Shown: positions 1 through 5,787 of the stretch, in pieces
Layout: each line of letters opens with the position of its first letter
Numbering within the stretch: position 1 is the stretch's first letter
From: Pseudomonadota bacterium
GTDB taxonomy: Bacteria > Pseudomonadota > Alphaproteobacteria > Acetobacterales > Acetobacteraceae
Length of the DNA: 6,792 nucleotides
NCBI GenBank assembly: GCA_021819535.1
Contig: JAKAQU010000160.1
Span: forward strand, 1 to 6,792
Direction of reading: 5' to 3'
Notes under the pieces: model-generated
What the model saw: the letters and a program-made list of their open reading frames with translations, nothing else
The model's database searches: none
Told to the model about the DNA's origin: nothing
Position numbers and translations under genes: made by a program

Positions 1-129
1 AGGGGATATCGAGCATCGCGCGCATCCCCAATGCCTAAATGCCCATCCCCGGTGTTGCCGGCACGCAAACTGCCGGCGAGCGGCCCATCCCCCTCTCATG
101 GCCGCAAGGCACGTGCTAGGAAGCGCGGC
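1..129. other. 5' flank, no supported gene
   Basis: The hrpB reading frame stays open back to position 1, with an upstream ATG at 31. The extra 33 residues it would add are a Pro/Arg/Lys/Ser-rich stretch unlike the N-termini I know for HrpB, so I treat it as non-coding leader. In frame 3 a TAA at 36-38 could end an upstream gene, but 35 bases are too few to judge. GCCGGC occurs at 57-62 and 72-77 and could form a short stem. It has no T-run after it, so it is not a convincing terminator. No clear promoter hexamers are visible. Confidence 0.5.
118..123 (+). promoter_or_regulatory. Ribosome binding site for hrpB
   Basis: AGGAAG lies 6 bases before the ATG at 130. This supports 130 rather than the upstream in-frame ATG at 31 as the start of hrpB; the ATG at 31 is preceded by a C-rich, non-Shine-Dalgarno stretch. 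Confidence 0.6.
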
Positions 130-2610
130 ATGGATGCCGATCTCCCCGAACTGCCGATGGCCGAAGCCCTGCCCGCGCTCCGCGCGGCCTTGCTGACACG
201 GCCGAACGCCATTGTGGTCGCTCCTCCCGGCGCGGGCAAGACCACGCTCGTCCCGCTCGCGCTGCTCGATATCCCCTGGATCAGCGAAAAAACCCCGCAA
301 GCCCAGAGGATTCTGCTCCTGGAGCCACGGCGCCTCGCCGCGCGCGCCGCGGCGCGGCGGATGGCGGCACTCCGCGGCGAGGCGGTCGGCGGCGTCATCG
401 GCTATCGCACGCGGGTCGATGCCGCGGTCTCGGCGGCGACACGGATCGAGGTCATCACCGAGGGCCTGCTGCTCCGCCGTCTGCTCGCCGATCCGGGCCT
501 CAGCGATGTCGCGGCGGTGATTTGCGACGAAATCCACGAGCGCTCGCTGGAACTCGATCTCGCCTTGGCGCTGCTCCGCGATTCGCAAACCCTACTCCGC
601 CCCGATCTGCGCCTGATCGCGATGTCGGCAACCGCCGAGAGCGAGCGCCTGGCCGCCCTCCTCGATGCCGCCGTGATCACCTGCGCGGCCCGCCCTTATC
701 CGGTCGAAATCCGCCACGCGGCACGCGATCTCGCAAGCCCGCGCGATTTGCCGGACGCGATGGCCCACGCGATCCGCGCCGCGCTGAGCGAGAACCCGCC
801 CGGCGACATCCTCGCCTTCCTTCCCGGCATGGCGGAAATCCGCCGGGTGATGGCGCGGCTCGCCGATGATCCGGCGCAGGTCTTCGCACTCCACGGCGAT
901 CTCTCGCCCGCGGAGCAGGATCGCGCCCTGAGCCCGGCCGAAAAGCCATCCCTCGGGCGGCGCGTCGTGCTGGCGAGCGCGATCGCCGAAACCTCGCTCA
1001 CCGTGCCCGGGGTGCGGGTGGTCATCGATGGTGGATTTCGCCGGCTGCCGGAACTCGATCCGGGGTGCGGGCTTTCCCGGCTCGCGACGCGGCGGATCAG
1101 CCGCGCGAGTGCGACCCAGCGCGCCGGACGCGCCGGGCGTGAGGGACCGGGGCAAGCGATCCGGCTGTGGACGGCAGCGCTGGAGCGCGGCATGGCGCCC
1201 TTCGATGTCCCGGAAATCCTCCGCGCCGACCTCTCTGCGCTCGCGCTCGCCTGTGCTGCCTGGGGGACGGCGCCGGAGGCGCTGACCTTCCCCGATCCAC
1301 CCCCCGCCGGCGCGTTGGCCGCGGGGACGGCGCTGTTGCGCGATCTCGGCGCGCTCGATGAGAAAAACCACCTCACCCCGGCCGGGCGGCGGATGGCCGC
1401 ACTCGGCGCCGAACCCCGGCTCGCGGCGATGATGCTGGCGGCGGAAAACGACGACGAAAAAGCGCTGGCGGCCGATCTCGCAGCCTTGCTCGAAGAGCGT
1501 GATCCGCTCGGCAACGCCGATGCGCCGTCCGATATCGGCCTCCGCCTCGGGCTTTTGGCGCAAGGCAGGGGCGATTCCGGCGGCATGATCGGGCGCATCC
1601 GCGAGGCCGCGCGACACTATCGCCGCCGTCTCGGCCTGTCGCCGGCAAAGAGGCAAAGCGAGACCGCGGATGCAACGGCGCCCGGACGCCTTCTCGCCGC
1701 GGCTTTTCCCGATCGCATCGCCCGGCGTCGCGACGAGGCGGGGAGTTTTCGCCTCTCGGGCGGCGGCGGCGCGCGGCTTCCGCCGGGCGACAGCCTCGCC
1801 CGCGCGCCGCTTCTGGTCGCCGCCCGCCTGGAGGCGAAGGGAGCCACACGAATCCGCCTCGCCGCCGCCCTCGATCCGGCGCAACTCCCTCCTTCCCTTG
1901 CCGCGCGGGTGAGCGAAACCATCGAGACCAGCCTCGACCCCGCGACCGGCGAGGTCTTCGCCCGCCGGCGTCGGCGCCTTGGCGCGCTGATCCTCGAAGA
2001 CCGCACCCTGCCCGCGCCAGCGGAGGCGCGCGCGGCCGGGCTTGGCACCTGGCTCAGCGCCGATCCGACGCGGCTCCCCTGGCGCGAAAAATCGCGCCAG
2101 ACGCAGGCACGCATAGGCTGGCTCGCGCGCCTTACCCCGGACGCGGCATGGCCGGAGATCAGCGATACCGCCATCGCCCGGCATCTGGCCGAGGCGATCG
2201 CCGAGGGCCGCGTGCCCTTGGCGCGCGTCGCCGATCTCGCCGCTTTCGATCTCGCGGCGTTCATTCTCGCGATGCTCGATGGCGCGAAGCGGGCCGAACT
2301 CGCCCGTGAATTGCCGGAAAGCCTCGATCTCCCCGGCGGCCGGGTGCCGATCGATTACACCGGGGAGACGCCGCTCGCCGCGGCGCGGGCGCAGATTTTC
2401 TATGGCGTCAAAGAAACCCCGCGCCTTGCCGGCGGGCGCGTCCCGCTCCGCATCGCGCTGCTCTCGCCGGCAGGGCGGCCGGTTGCCATCACCGGCGACC
2501 TCGCCGGATTCTGGCGCCTTGGCTGGGCCGAGGTGCGTCGCGACATGCGCGGGCGCTATCCGCGCCATCGATGGCCGGAAAACCCCGCCGATGCCGCGGC
2601 AATCCTGTGA
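130..2610 (+). CDS. hrpB: ATP-dependent RNA helicase-like protein HrpB (DEAH box)
   Basis: A predicted cytosolic DExH/DEAH-family NTPase of 826 residues, normal length for bacterial HrpB. Visible motifs: Walker A APPGAGKTT (residues 31-39), the Ia-type motif EPRR (65-68), TEG (110-112), the DEIH box (133-136), SAT (166-168), the IAETSLT region (about 285-291) and motif VI QRAGRAGR (330-337). A helicase-associated region follows. The C-terminal half carries HrpB-specific stretches such as FPDRIARRR, LPWREKSRQ, DYTGETP and the terminal DLAGFW, MRGRYP and HRWPENP signatures. The DEIH variant is usual for this family. The biological role of HrpB is poorly defined; RNA substrates are presumed from relatives. 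It is not the type III secretion regulator that shares the name. Start at 130 is chosen from the RBS and the LPELPMAEALPALR N-terminus typical of the family. A 91-base gap separates it from the protease operon, so functional linkage is not implied. Confidence 0.96.
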   Translation: MDADLPELPMAEALPALRAALLTRPNAIVVAPPGAGKTTLVPLALLDIPWISEKTPQAQRILLLEPRRLAARAAARRMAALRGEAVGGVIGYRTRVDAAVSAATRIEVITEGLLLRRLLADPGLSDVAAVICDEIHERSLELDLALALLRDSQTLLRPDLRLIAMSATAESERLAALLDAAVITCAARPYPVEIRHAARDLASPRDLPDAMAHAIRAALSENPPGDILAFLPGMAEIRRVMARLADDPAQVFALHGDLSPAEQDRALSPAEKPSLGRRVVLASAIAETSLTVPGVRVVIDGGFRRLPELDPGCGLSRLATRRISRASATQRAGRAGREGPGQAIRLWTAALERGMAPFDVPEILRADLSALALACAAWGTAPEALTFPDPPPAGALAAGTALLRDLGALDEKNHLTPAGRRMAALGAEPRLAAMMLAAENDDEKALAADLAALLEERDPLGNADAPSDIGLRLGLLAQGRGDSGGMIGRIREAARHYRRRLGLSPAKRQSETADATAPGRLLAAAFPDRIARRRDEAGSFRLSGGGGARLPPGDSLARAPLLVAARLEAKGATRIRLAAALDPAQLPPSLAARVSETIETSLDPATGEVFARRRRRLGALILEDRTLPAPAEARAAGLGTWLSADPTRLPWREKSRQTQARIGWLARLTPDAAWPEISDTAIARHLAEAIAEGRVPLARVADLAAFDLAAFILAMLDGAKRAELARELPESLDLPGGRVPIDYTGETPLAAARAQIFYGVKETPRLAGGRVPLRIALLSPAGRPVAITGDLAGFWRLGWAEVRRDMRGRYPRHRWPENPADAAAIL

Positions 2611-2611
2611 C

Positions 2612-2626
2612 TTAACCGGCGGTTAT
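2612..2626. promoter_or_regulatory. CtrA-box-like element / short inverted repeat
   Basis: TTAA (2612-2615), seven bases, then TTAT (2623-2626). This is one mismatch from the alphaproteobacterial CtrA consensus TTAA-N7-TTAA. The same bases contain a perfect 5-base inverted repeat, TAACC / GGTTA (2613-2617 and 2621-2625), around GGC. It sits just after the hrpB stop, in one of the few AT-rich spots in the window. A single near-match can arise by chance, and whether this organism has CtrA is unknown. Confidence 0.25.
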
Positions 2627-2640
2627 TATGATATTCGAGC

Positions 2641-2669
2641 CTTGTCGCGGCTAGGGCGCGATGCCATTT
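2641..2669 (+). promoter_or_regulatory. Candidate heat-shock (sigma-32/RpoH-like) promoter
   Basis: CTTGTCG (2641-2647) resembles the CTTG core of a sigma-32 -35 element. After 14 bases comes TGCCATTT (2662-2669), which matches the CCATNT part of the -10 consensus CCCCATNT. The spacing is in the range known for enterobacterial sigma-32 promoters. Transcription would start near 2676, giving a leader of roughly 25 bases before the first protease. The match is partial (CTTG rather than CTTGAAA, TG rather than CC in the -10), so this is a hypothesis. A heat-shock promoter would suit an HtrA-type protease. Confidence 0.3.
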
Positions 2670-2703
2670 CGGGGACGCGGCGACATGCGTGGAGAAACGG
2701 TAT
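2661..2703 (+). promoter_or_regulatory. Imperfect hairpin covering the first protease's start codon
   Basis: Bases 2661-2670 (ATGCCATTTC) can pair with 2694-2703 (GAAACGGTAT): nine pairs of ten, with one G-U wobble (2663/2701) and one A-C mismatch (2666/2698). The paired strand includes the last G of the Shine-Dalgarno and the AU of the start codon. Inside the loop, ACGC (2675-2678) can pair with GCGT (2687-2690), leaving most of the GGAG in an internal loop. The UUUC/GAAA core with a mismatch is the sort of weak stem seen in RNA thermometers. It exists only in transcripts that begin upstream of 2661, not in those from the candidate promoter at 2641-2669. No folding calculation was run. Confidence 0.2.
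2691..2694 (+). promoter_or_regulatory. Ribosome binding site for first protease
   Basis: GGAG lies 7 bases before the ATG at 2702. It favours 2702 over the other in-frame ATGs at 2717 and 2750, and over the open frame that continues back into hrpB. Confidence 0.6.
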
Positions 2704-3787
2704 GCCTGGGCATCTGATGAGATTTGGCGGGCTGGGCAGGTTTGCCCGCATGTCTCTCATCTTTTTTCTTCTCGCCGCCGCACCGGCGTGCGCCGATGAC
2801 GGGCCGCCTTCATTCGCGCCCCTCGTCCACAAGGTTCTGCCCGGCGTCGTCAGCATCGCCGTCACCGAGCCGGTCAACACCAAGGACGCGCTCGATGCGC
2901 TGCCGCCGGCGCTGCGCGGCACGCCCTTCGAGAAACAATTTCGCGAACAGCTTCGCCGCCGCCCGGAAAAGGCGACCGATGCCGGCGCCGGCTTCATCAT
3001 CGATGGGAGTGGCGTCATCGTCACCAATAATCACGTCGTTGGGCTCGCGAGCGATATCGAGATCGTGCTCGCTGACGGCACCAGCCTGCCCGCGCACGTC
3101 ATCGGCGCCGACGAACTCACTGATATTGCGGTTCTCAAGGTGGCCCCAAGGCGCACGCTGCCAACCGTCGCCTGGGGCAGTTCACGCAATGTCGAGGTCG
3201 GGGACTGGGTGCTCGCCGCCGGCAACCCGTTCGGCCTCGCCAATTCGATCACCGCCGGCATCGTCTCGGCCCGCGGGCGCGATATCGAGACCGGCCCCTT
3301 CGACGATTTCCTGCAGATCGACGCGCCGGTCAATCCCGGCAATTCCGGCGGCCCCATCTTCAACATGAAGGGCGAAGTGGTTGGCATCAATACCGCGATC
3401 GTCTCCCCCTCGGGCGGATCGGTCGGCATCGCTTTCGCGATCCCGAGCGACGAGGCGCGGGAGATCGTCGCCGCCCTCCTCGCTCATGGCCATATCGATC
3501 GCGGCTGGCTCGGTGTCGCCCTCGAAGATCTGCCCGATAACGGCAATGATCCCGGCGTCGCCGTGGCGCAGGTGGTGCGTGAGGGGCCGGCGGCGCAATC
3601 CGGGGTGCGCGACGGAGATATCATCCTTTCGGTCAATGGCCAGCCGGTTTACAATACCCAAGGGCTGATCCGCGCCGTCGCCGCGATCCCGCCGGGACGG
3701 AATGCGCGGATCGTCCTGTTCCGGGGCGGCAAAGCGGTTCAGATCAGCGTGACCATCGGCCACCGCCCGCCGATGCGCGCCGAGTAG
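2702..3787 (+). CDS. Periplasmic HtrA/Deg-type serine protease, single PDZ (copy 1)
   Basis: A 361-residue exported serine endoprotease expected to degrade misfolded envelope proteins in the periplasm. An Arg-containing N-terminus and a hydrophobic stretch (about residues 17-28) form a Sec-type signal peptide, with likely cleavage after Ala-Cys-Ala (29-31). The trypsin-like domain (about 37-258) has a complete triad: His111 in TNNHV, Asp141 in LTDIA and Ser215 in GNSGGP. One PDZ domain follows (about 266-355, beginning at RGWLGV and containing DGDIILSVNGQPV). Classical DegP has two PDZ domains, so this is closer in layout to DegS or HhoA/HhoB-like members, but it lacks an obvious retained membrane anchor. 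The start at 2702 follows from GGAG and gives a sensible charged n-region; the ATG at 2750 would remove that region. It is probably first in the operon, with the second protease 56 bases downstream. I give no symbol because degP, degQ and degS cannot be told apart here. Confidence 0.93.
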   Translation: MPGHLMRFGGLGRFARMSLIFFLLAAAPACADDGPPSFAPLVHKVLPGVVSIAVTEPVNTKDALDALPPALRGTPFEKQFREQLRRRPEKATDAGAGFIIDGSGVIVTNNHVVGLASDIEIVLADGTSLPAHVIGADELTDIAVLKVAPRRTLPTVAWGSSRNVEVGDWVLAAGNPFGLANSITAGIVSARGRDIETGPFDDFLQIDAPVNPGNSGGPIFNMKGEVVGINTAIVSPSGGSVGIAFAIPSDEAREIVAALLAHGHIDRGWLGVALEDLPDNGNDPGVAVAQVVREGPAAQSGVRDGDIILSVNGQPVYNTQGLIRAVAAIPPGRNARIVLFRGGKAVQISVTIGHRPPMRAE

Positions 3788-3843
3788 CCGGCGGCGAGAG
3801 ATACGGGAAAAGAACGACCATAGAGGACAAAAGGCGACCGCCC

Positions 3844-5091
3844 ATGCCACGAAACCATGCCCGCCATCGGCCATTCCTCGCCCTCGCGAGCGCTGTCGCC
3901 CTCGCGCTCGCCCTCGGCGGCCGGGCCCGGGCGGACGGCATGCCGGCGAGCTTTGCCGATATCGTCGAAAAAATCTGCCCCTCGGTGGTCAATATCTCCA
4001 TCACCGCGCTGATCGACGATCCGGTGACCGAGGAAGCCGCCAACGATACCGATGACAGGGCGCCCGCCGCCATGGCGCCACCGCAAGCGGCGACCCCCAA
4101 GACCGCCGATGCCGTGCCGTCAAAAACGGGCGGCGACGGCGCCCAGAATCCGCCATCGCCGCAAAAGAAGGCGAGCGGGACGCCGGATGCGCCGACCGGA
4201 ATGCCGGCGATGCCGAACAGCATGAACGGCACGCCGATGGAGAAACTGTTCCGCGAACATATGCGCGCGCGGCACGTGAAGCTGGTCGGCTCCGGCTTCA
4301 TCATCGACCGCTCCGGCCTGATCGTGACCAATAATCACGTCATCTCGCGTGCCGCCGCCCTCGATGTCACGCTCTCCGATGGCACCACCCTTGCCGCGCG
4401 CGTCGTCGGCGCCGATGAATTCACCGATATCGCGATCCTCCGCGTCGATCCGCCGCATCCGCTGCCCATCGTCACCTGGGCGCCATCGGCCGGCATGCGG
4501 CCGGGCGATTGGGTGATCGCGATCGGCAACCCGTTCGGCCTCGGGACATCCATCTCGGCGGGCGTGTTTTCCTCACGCGGCCGCGATATCGGCGCCGACC
4601 CCTATGATGATTTTCTCCAGATCAATGTTGCCATCAACCCGGGCAATTCTGGCGGCCCGCTCTTCGACATCAAGGGAAGGGTGGTCGGCATCAATACCGC
4701 GACCGAGGCGCCAGGGGGTGGCTCGGCGGGCATCGGCTTTGCCATTCCGAGCGAATTCGCCCTCTCGGTGATCAACACTCTGCGCGCCGAACACCATATC
4801 GAGCGCGGCTGGCTCGGCGCGCGCTTTACCGGCAACCCGCTGGCGATACAGGATAATGGGGTGGAAATCGATGCCTTGCAGCCGGGCGGGCCCGGCTCGA
4901 TGGCCGGCTTGCGCGTGCATGACCGCATCCTTGCGGTCAACGGCACCATCACCGATACCCCGCGTGACGTGGTGCGGGCGATCGCCGCTCTGTCGCCCGG
5001 AAGTGCCGCCTCATTGGTGATACGGCGTAAAGGTGATGAGATCGAATTGCCGGTGACCGTCGGGCGGCGGCCCGAACTCGGAGGGGGGTAG
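3844..5091 (+). CDS. Periplasmic HtrA/Deg-type serine protease, single PDZ (copy 2, with Ala/Pro-rich insert)
   Basis: A 415-residue paralogue of the preceding gene. A Sec signal peptide spans residues 1-30 (basic start, hydrophobic core 11-25, likely cleavage at ARA/DG). The triad is intact: His165 in TNNHV, Asp195 in FTDIA, Ser269 in GNSGGP. His-to-Asp (30) and His-to-Ser (104) distances equal those in copy 1, so the cores align without gaps; by hand count about 60% of some 150 core residues are identical. One PDZ domain lies at about 320-408 (RGWLGA, then HDRILAVNGTI). The distinctive feature is a low-complexity stretch rich in Ala, Pro, Thr, Lys and Met at about residues 58-129, between the first strand (SVVNISIT) and the shared TPxEKxFRE segment; copy 1 has only about 20 residues there. 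This may be a flexible regulatory loop or linker. The RBS is modest (AAAAGG, 9 bases upstream). The 56-base gap from copy 1 is purine-rich and has no terminator, and the next gene begins 4 bases after the stop. Confidence 0.93.
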   Translation: MPRNHARHRPFLALASAVALALALGGRARADGMPASFADIVEKICPSVVNISITALIDDPVTEEAANDTDDRAPAAMAPPQAATPKTADAVPSKTGGDGAQNPPSPQKKASGTPDAPTGMPAMPNSMNGTPMEKLFREHMRARHVKLVGSGFIIDRSGLIVTNNHVISRAAALDVTLSDGTTLAARVVGADEFTDIAILRVDPPHPLPIVTWAPSAGMRPGDWVIAIGNPFGLGTSISAGVFSSRGRDIGADPYDDFLQINVAINPGNSGGPLFDIKGRVVGINTATEAPGGGSAGIGFAIPSEFALSVINTLRAEHHIERGWLGARFTGNPLAIQDNGVEIDALQPGGPGSMAGLRVHDRILAVNGTITDTPRDVVRAIAALSPGSAASLVIRRKGDEIELPVTVGRRPELGGG

Positions 5092-5094
5092 AGG
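5080..5094 (+). promoter_or_regulatory. Ribosome binding site overlapping upstream stop codon
   Basis: A G-rich run, GGAGGGGGG (5080-5088), lies within the last codons of the second protease. It is followed by the TAG stop at 5089-5091 and the ATG at 5096. The last G is 7 bases before the start. Placing the Shine-Dalgarno inside the upstream gene suggests translational coupling between protease and response regulator. Confidence 0.55.
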
Positions 5095-5095
5095 T

Positions 5096-5779
5096 ATGCG
5101 CATTCTGCTGGTCGAGGACGATAAGGATGTCAGCGGCTTCGTCGCCAAGGGGCTGCGTGAGGCGGGGCATGTCGTCGAGCACGCCGATAACGGCCGCGAC
5201 GGCCTGTTTCTCGCCGCGAGCGAAAATTTCGACGCGATCATCCTCGATCGCATGCTGCCGGGCGGCATCGACGGGTTGCGCCTGCTGGAAACCCTCCGCG
5301 CGCAGAACGACCATACCCCGGTCCTGTTCCTCTCCGCCCTCGCCCAGGTCGATGACCGGATTCGCGGCCTCAAGGCGGGGGGCGACGATTATCTCACCAA
5401 GCCGTTCGTGTTCGCCGAACTCCTCGCCCGCGTCGAAGCGCTGACCCGGCGCAGCAAGAATGAAGGGCCGCAGACCAGGCTTGCGGTCGGCGGGTTGGAG
5501 ATGGATCTGCTTGCCCGCAGCGTGCGGCGCGACGGGCAGAAGATCGATCTCCAGCCGCGCGAATTCCGCCTTCTCGAATTTCTCATGCGCCATGCCGGCC
5601 AGGTCGTAACGCGCACCATGCTGCTCGAAGGCGTGTGGGATTATCATTTCGACCCACAGACCAATGTGATCGACGTGCATGTCTCGCGCCTCCGCCAGAA
5701 AGTCGACAAGCCCTTCGCGACCCCGCTGATCCACACCGTCCGCAACGCCGGCTATATGCTGCAGGCGGATACGGAATAG
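5096..5779 (+). CDS. OmpR/PhoB-family response regulator
   Basis: A 227-residue cytosolic DNA-binding response regulator, normal length for the family. The receiver domain (about 1-117) has the acidic cluster Glu7-Asp8-Asp9, phosphoacceptor Asp51 in ILDRMLPG, Ser80 at the Thr/Ser switch position and Lys102 in LTKPF; all key residues are present. The loop after Asp51 (LPGGIDGL) looks one residue longer than the common LPGxDGL form. A winged-helix DNA-binding domain follows (about 126-225), with QPREFRLLEFLMRH, a VWDYHFDPQTNVIDVHVSRLR-type recognition region shared by many family members, and HTVRNAGYML near the end. Its partner is almost certainly the histidine kinase that starts 8 bases downstream. 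Targets are unknown; autoregulation of the operon including the proteases is a reasonable inference. I cannot assign a named orthologue. Confidence 0.96.
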   Translation: MRILLVEDDKDVSGFVAKGLREAGHVVEHADNGRDGLFLAASENFDAIILDRMLPGGIDGLRLLETLRAQNDHTPVLFLSALAQVDDRIRGLKAGGDDYLTKPFVFAELLARVEALTRRSKNEGPQTRLAVGGLEMDLLARSVRRDGQKIDLQPREFRLLEFLMRHAGQVVTRTMLLEGVWDYHFDPQTNVIDVHVSRLRQKVDKPFATPLIHTVRNAGYMLQADTE

Positions 5780-5787
5780 GGCGGGCG

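Noticed and set aside
31..129. 33-residue N-terminal extension of HrpB from ATG 31
   Set aside because: The sequence is low-complexity Pro/Arg-rich with no Shine-Dalgarno, whereas ATG 130 has AGGAAG at 6 bases and a family-like N-terminus.
592..2568. A 658-codon open frame on the minus strand, antisense to hrpB
   Set aside because: GC-rich genes commonly leave long open antisense frames. The translation is Arg/Gly/Ala-rich with no recognisable domain, while the plus strand carries a full set of HrpB motifs.
2627..2632. TATGAT as a housekeeping -10 box
   Set aside because: No acceptable -35 hexamer lies 16-18 bases upstream and there is no extended -10 TG, so it is probably part of the AT-rich spot only.
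2279..2701. In-frame 5' extension of the first protease back into hrpB
   Set aside because: It overlaps hrpB out of frame, has no supporting RBS, and would bury the signal peptide. The ATG at 2702 has a good RBS.
2713..2794. First protease as a lipoprotein, because a Cys lies at the end of its signal peptide
   Set aside because: The residues before Cys30 (Ala-Pro-Ala) do not form a normal lipobox; Ala-Cys-Ala is a good ordinary signal peptidase I site.
979..4985. Three copies of GCGATCGC (979-986, 2194-2201, 4978-4985), like the cyanobacterial HIP1 repeat
   Set aside because: All fall inside coding sequence as common Ala/Ile/Asp codon combinations in GC-rich DNA. Three copies in 6.8 kb is not HIP1-like density, and the genes are not cyanobacterial in style.
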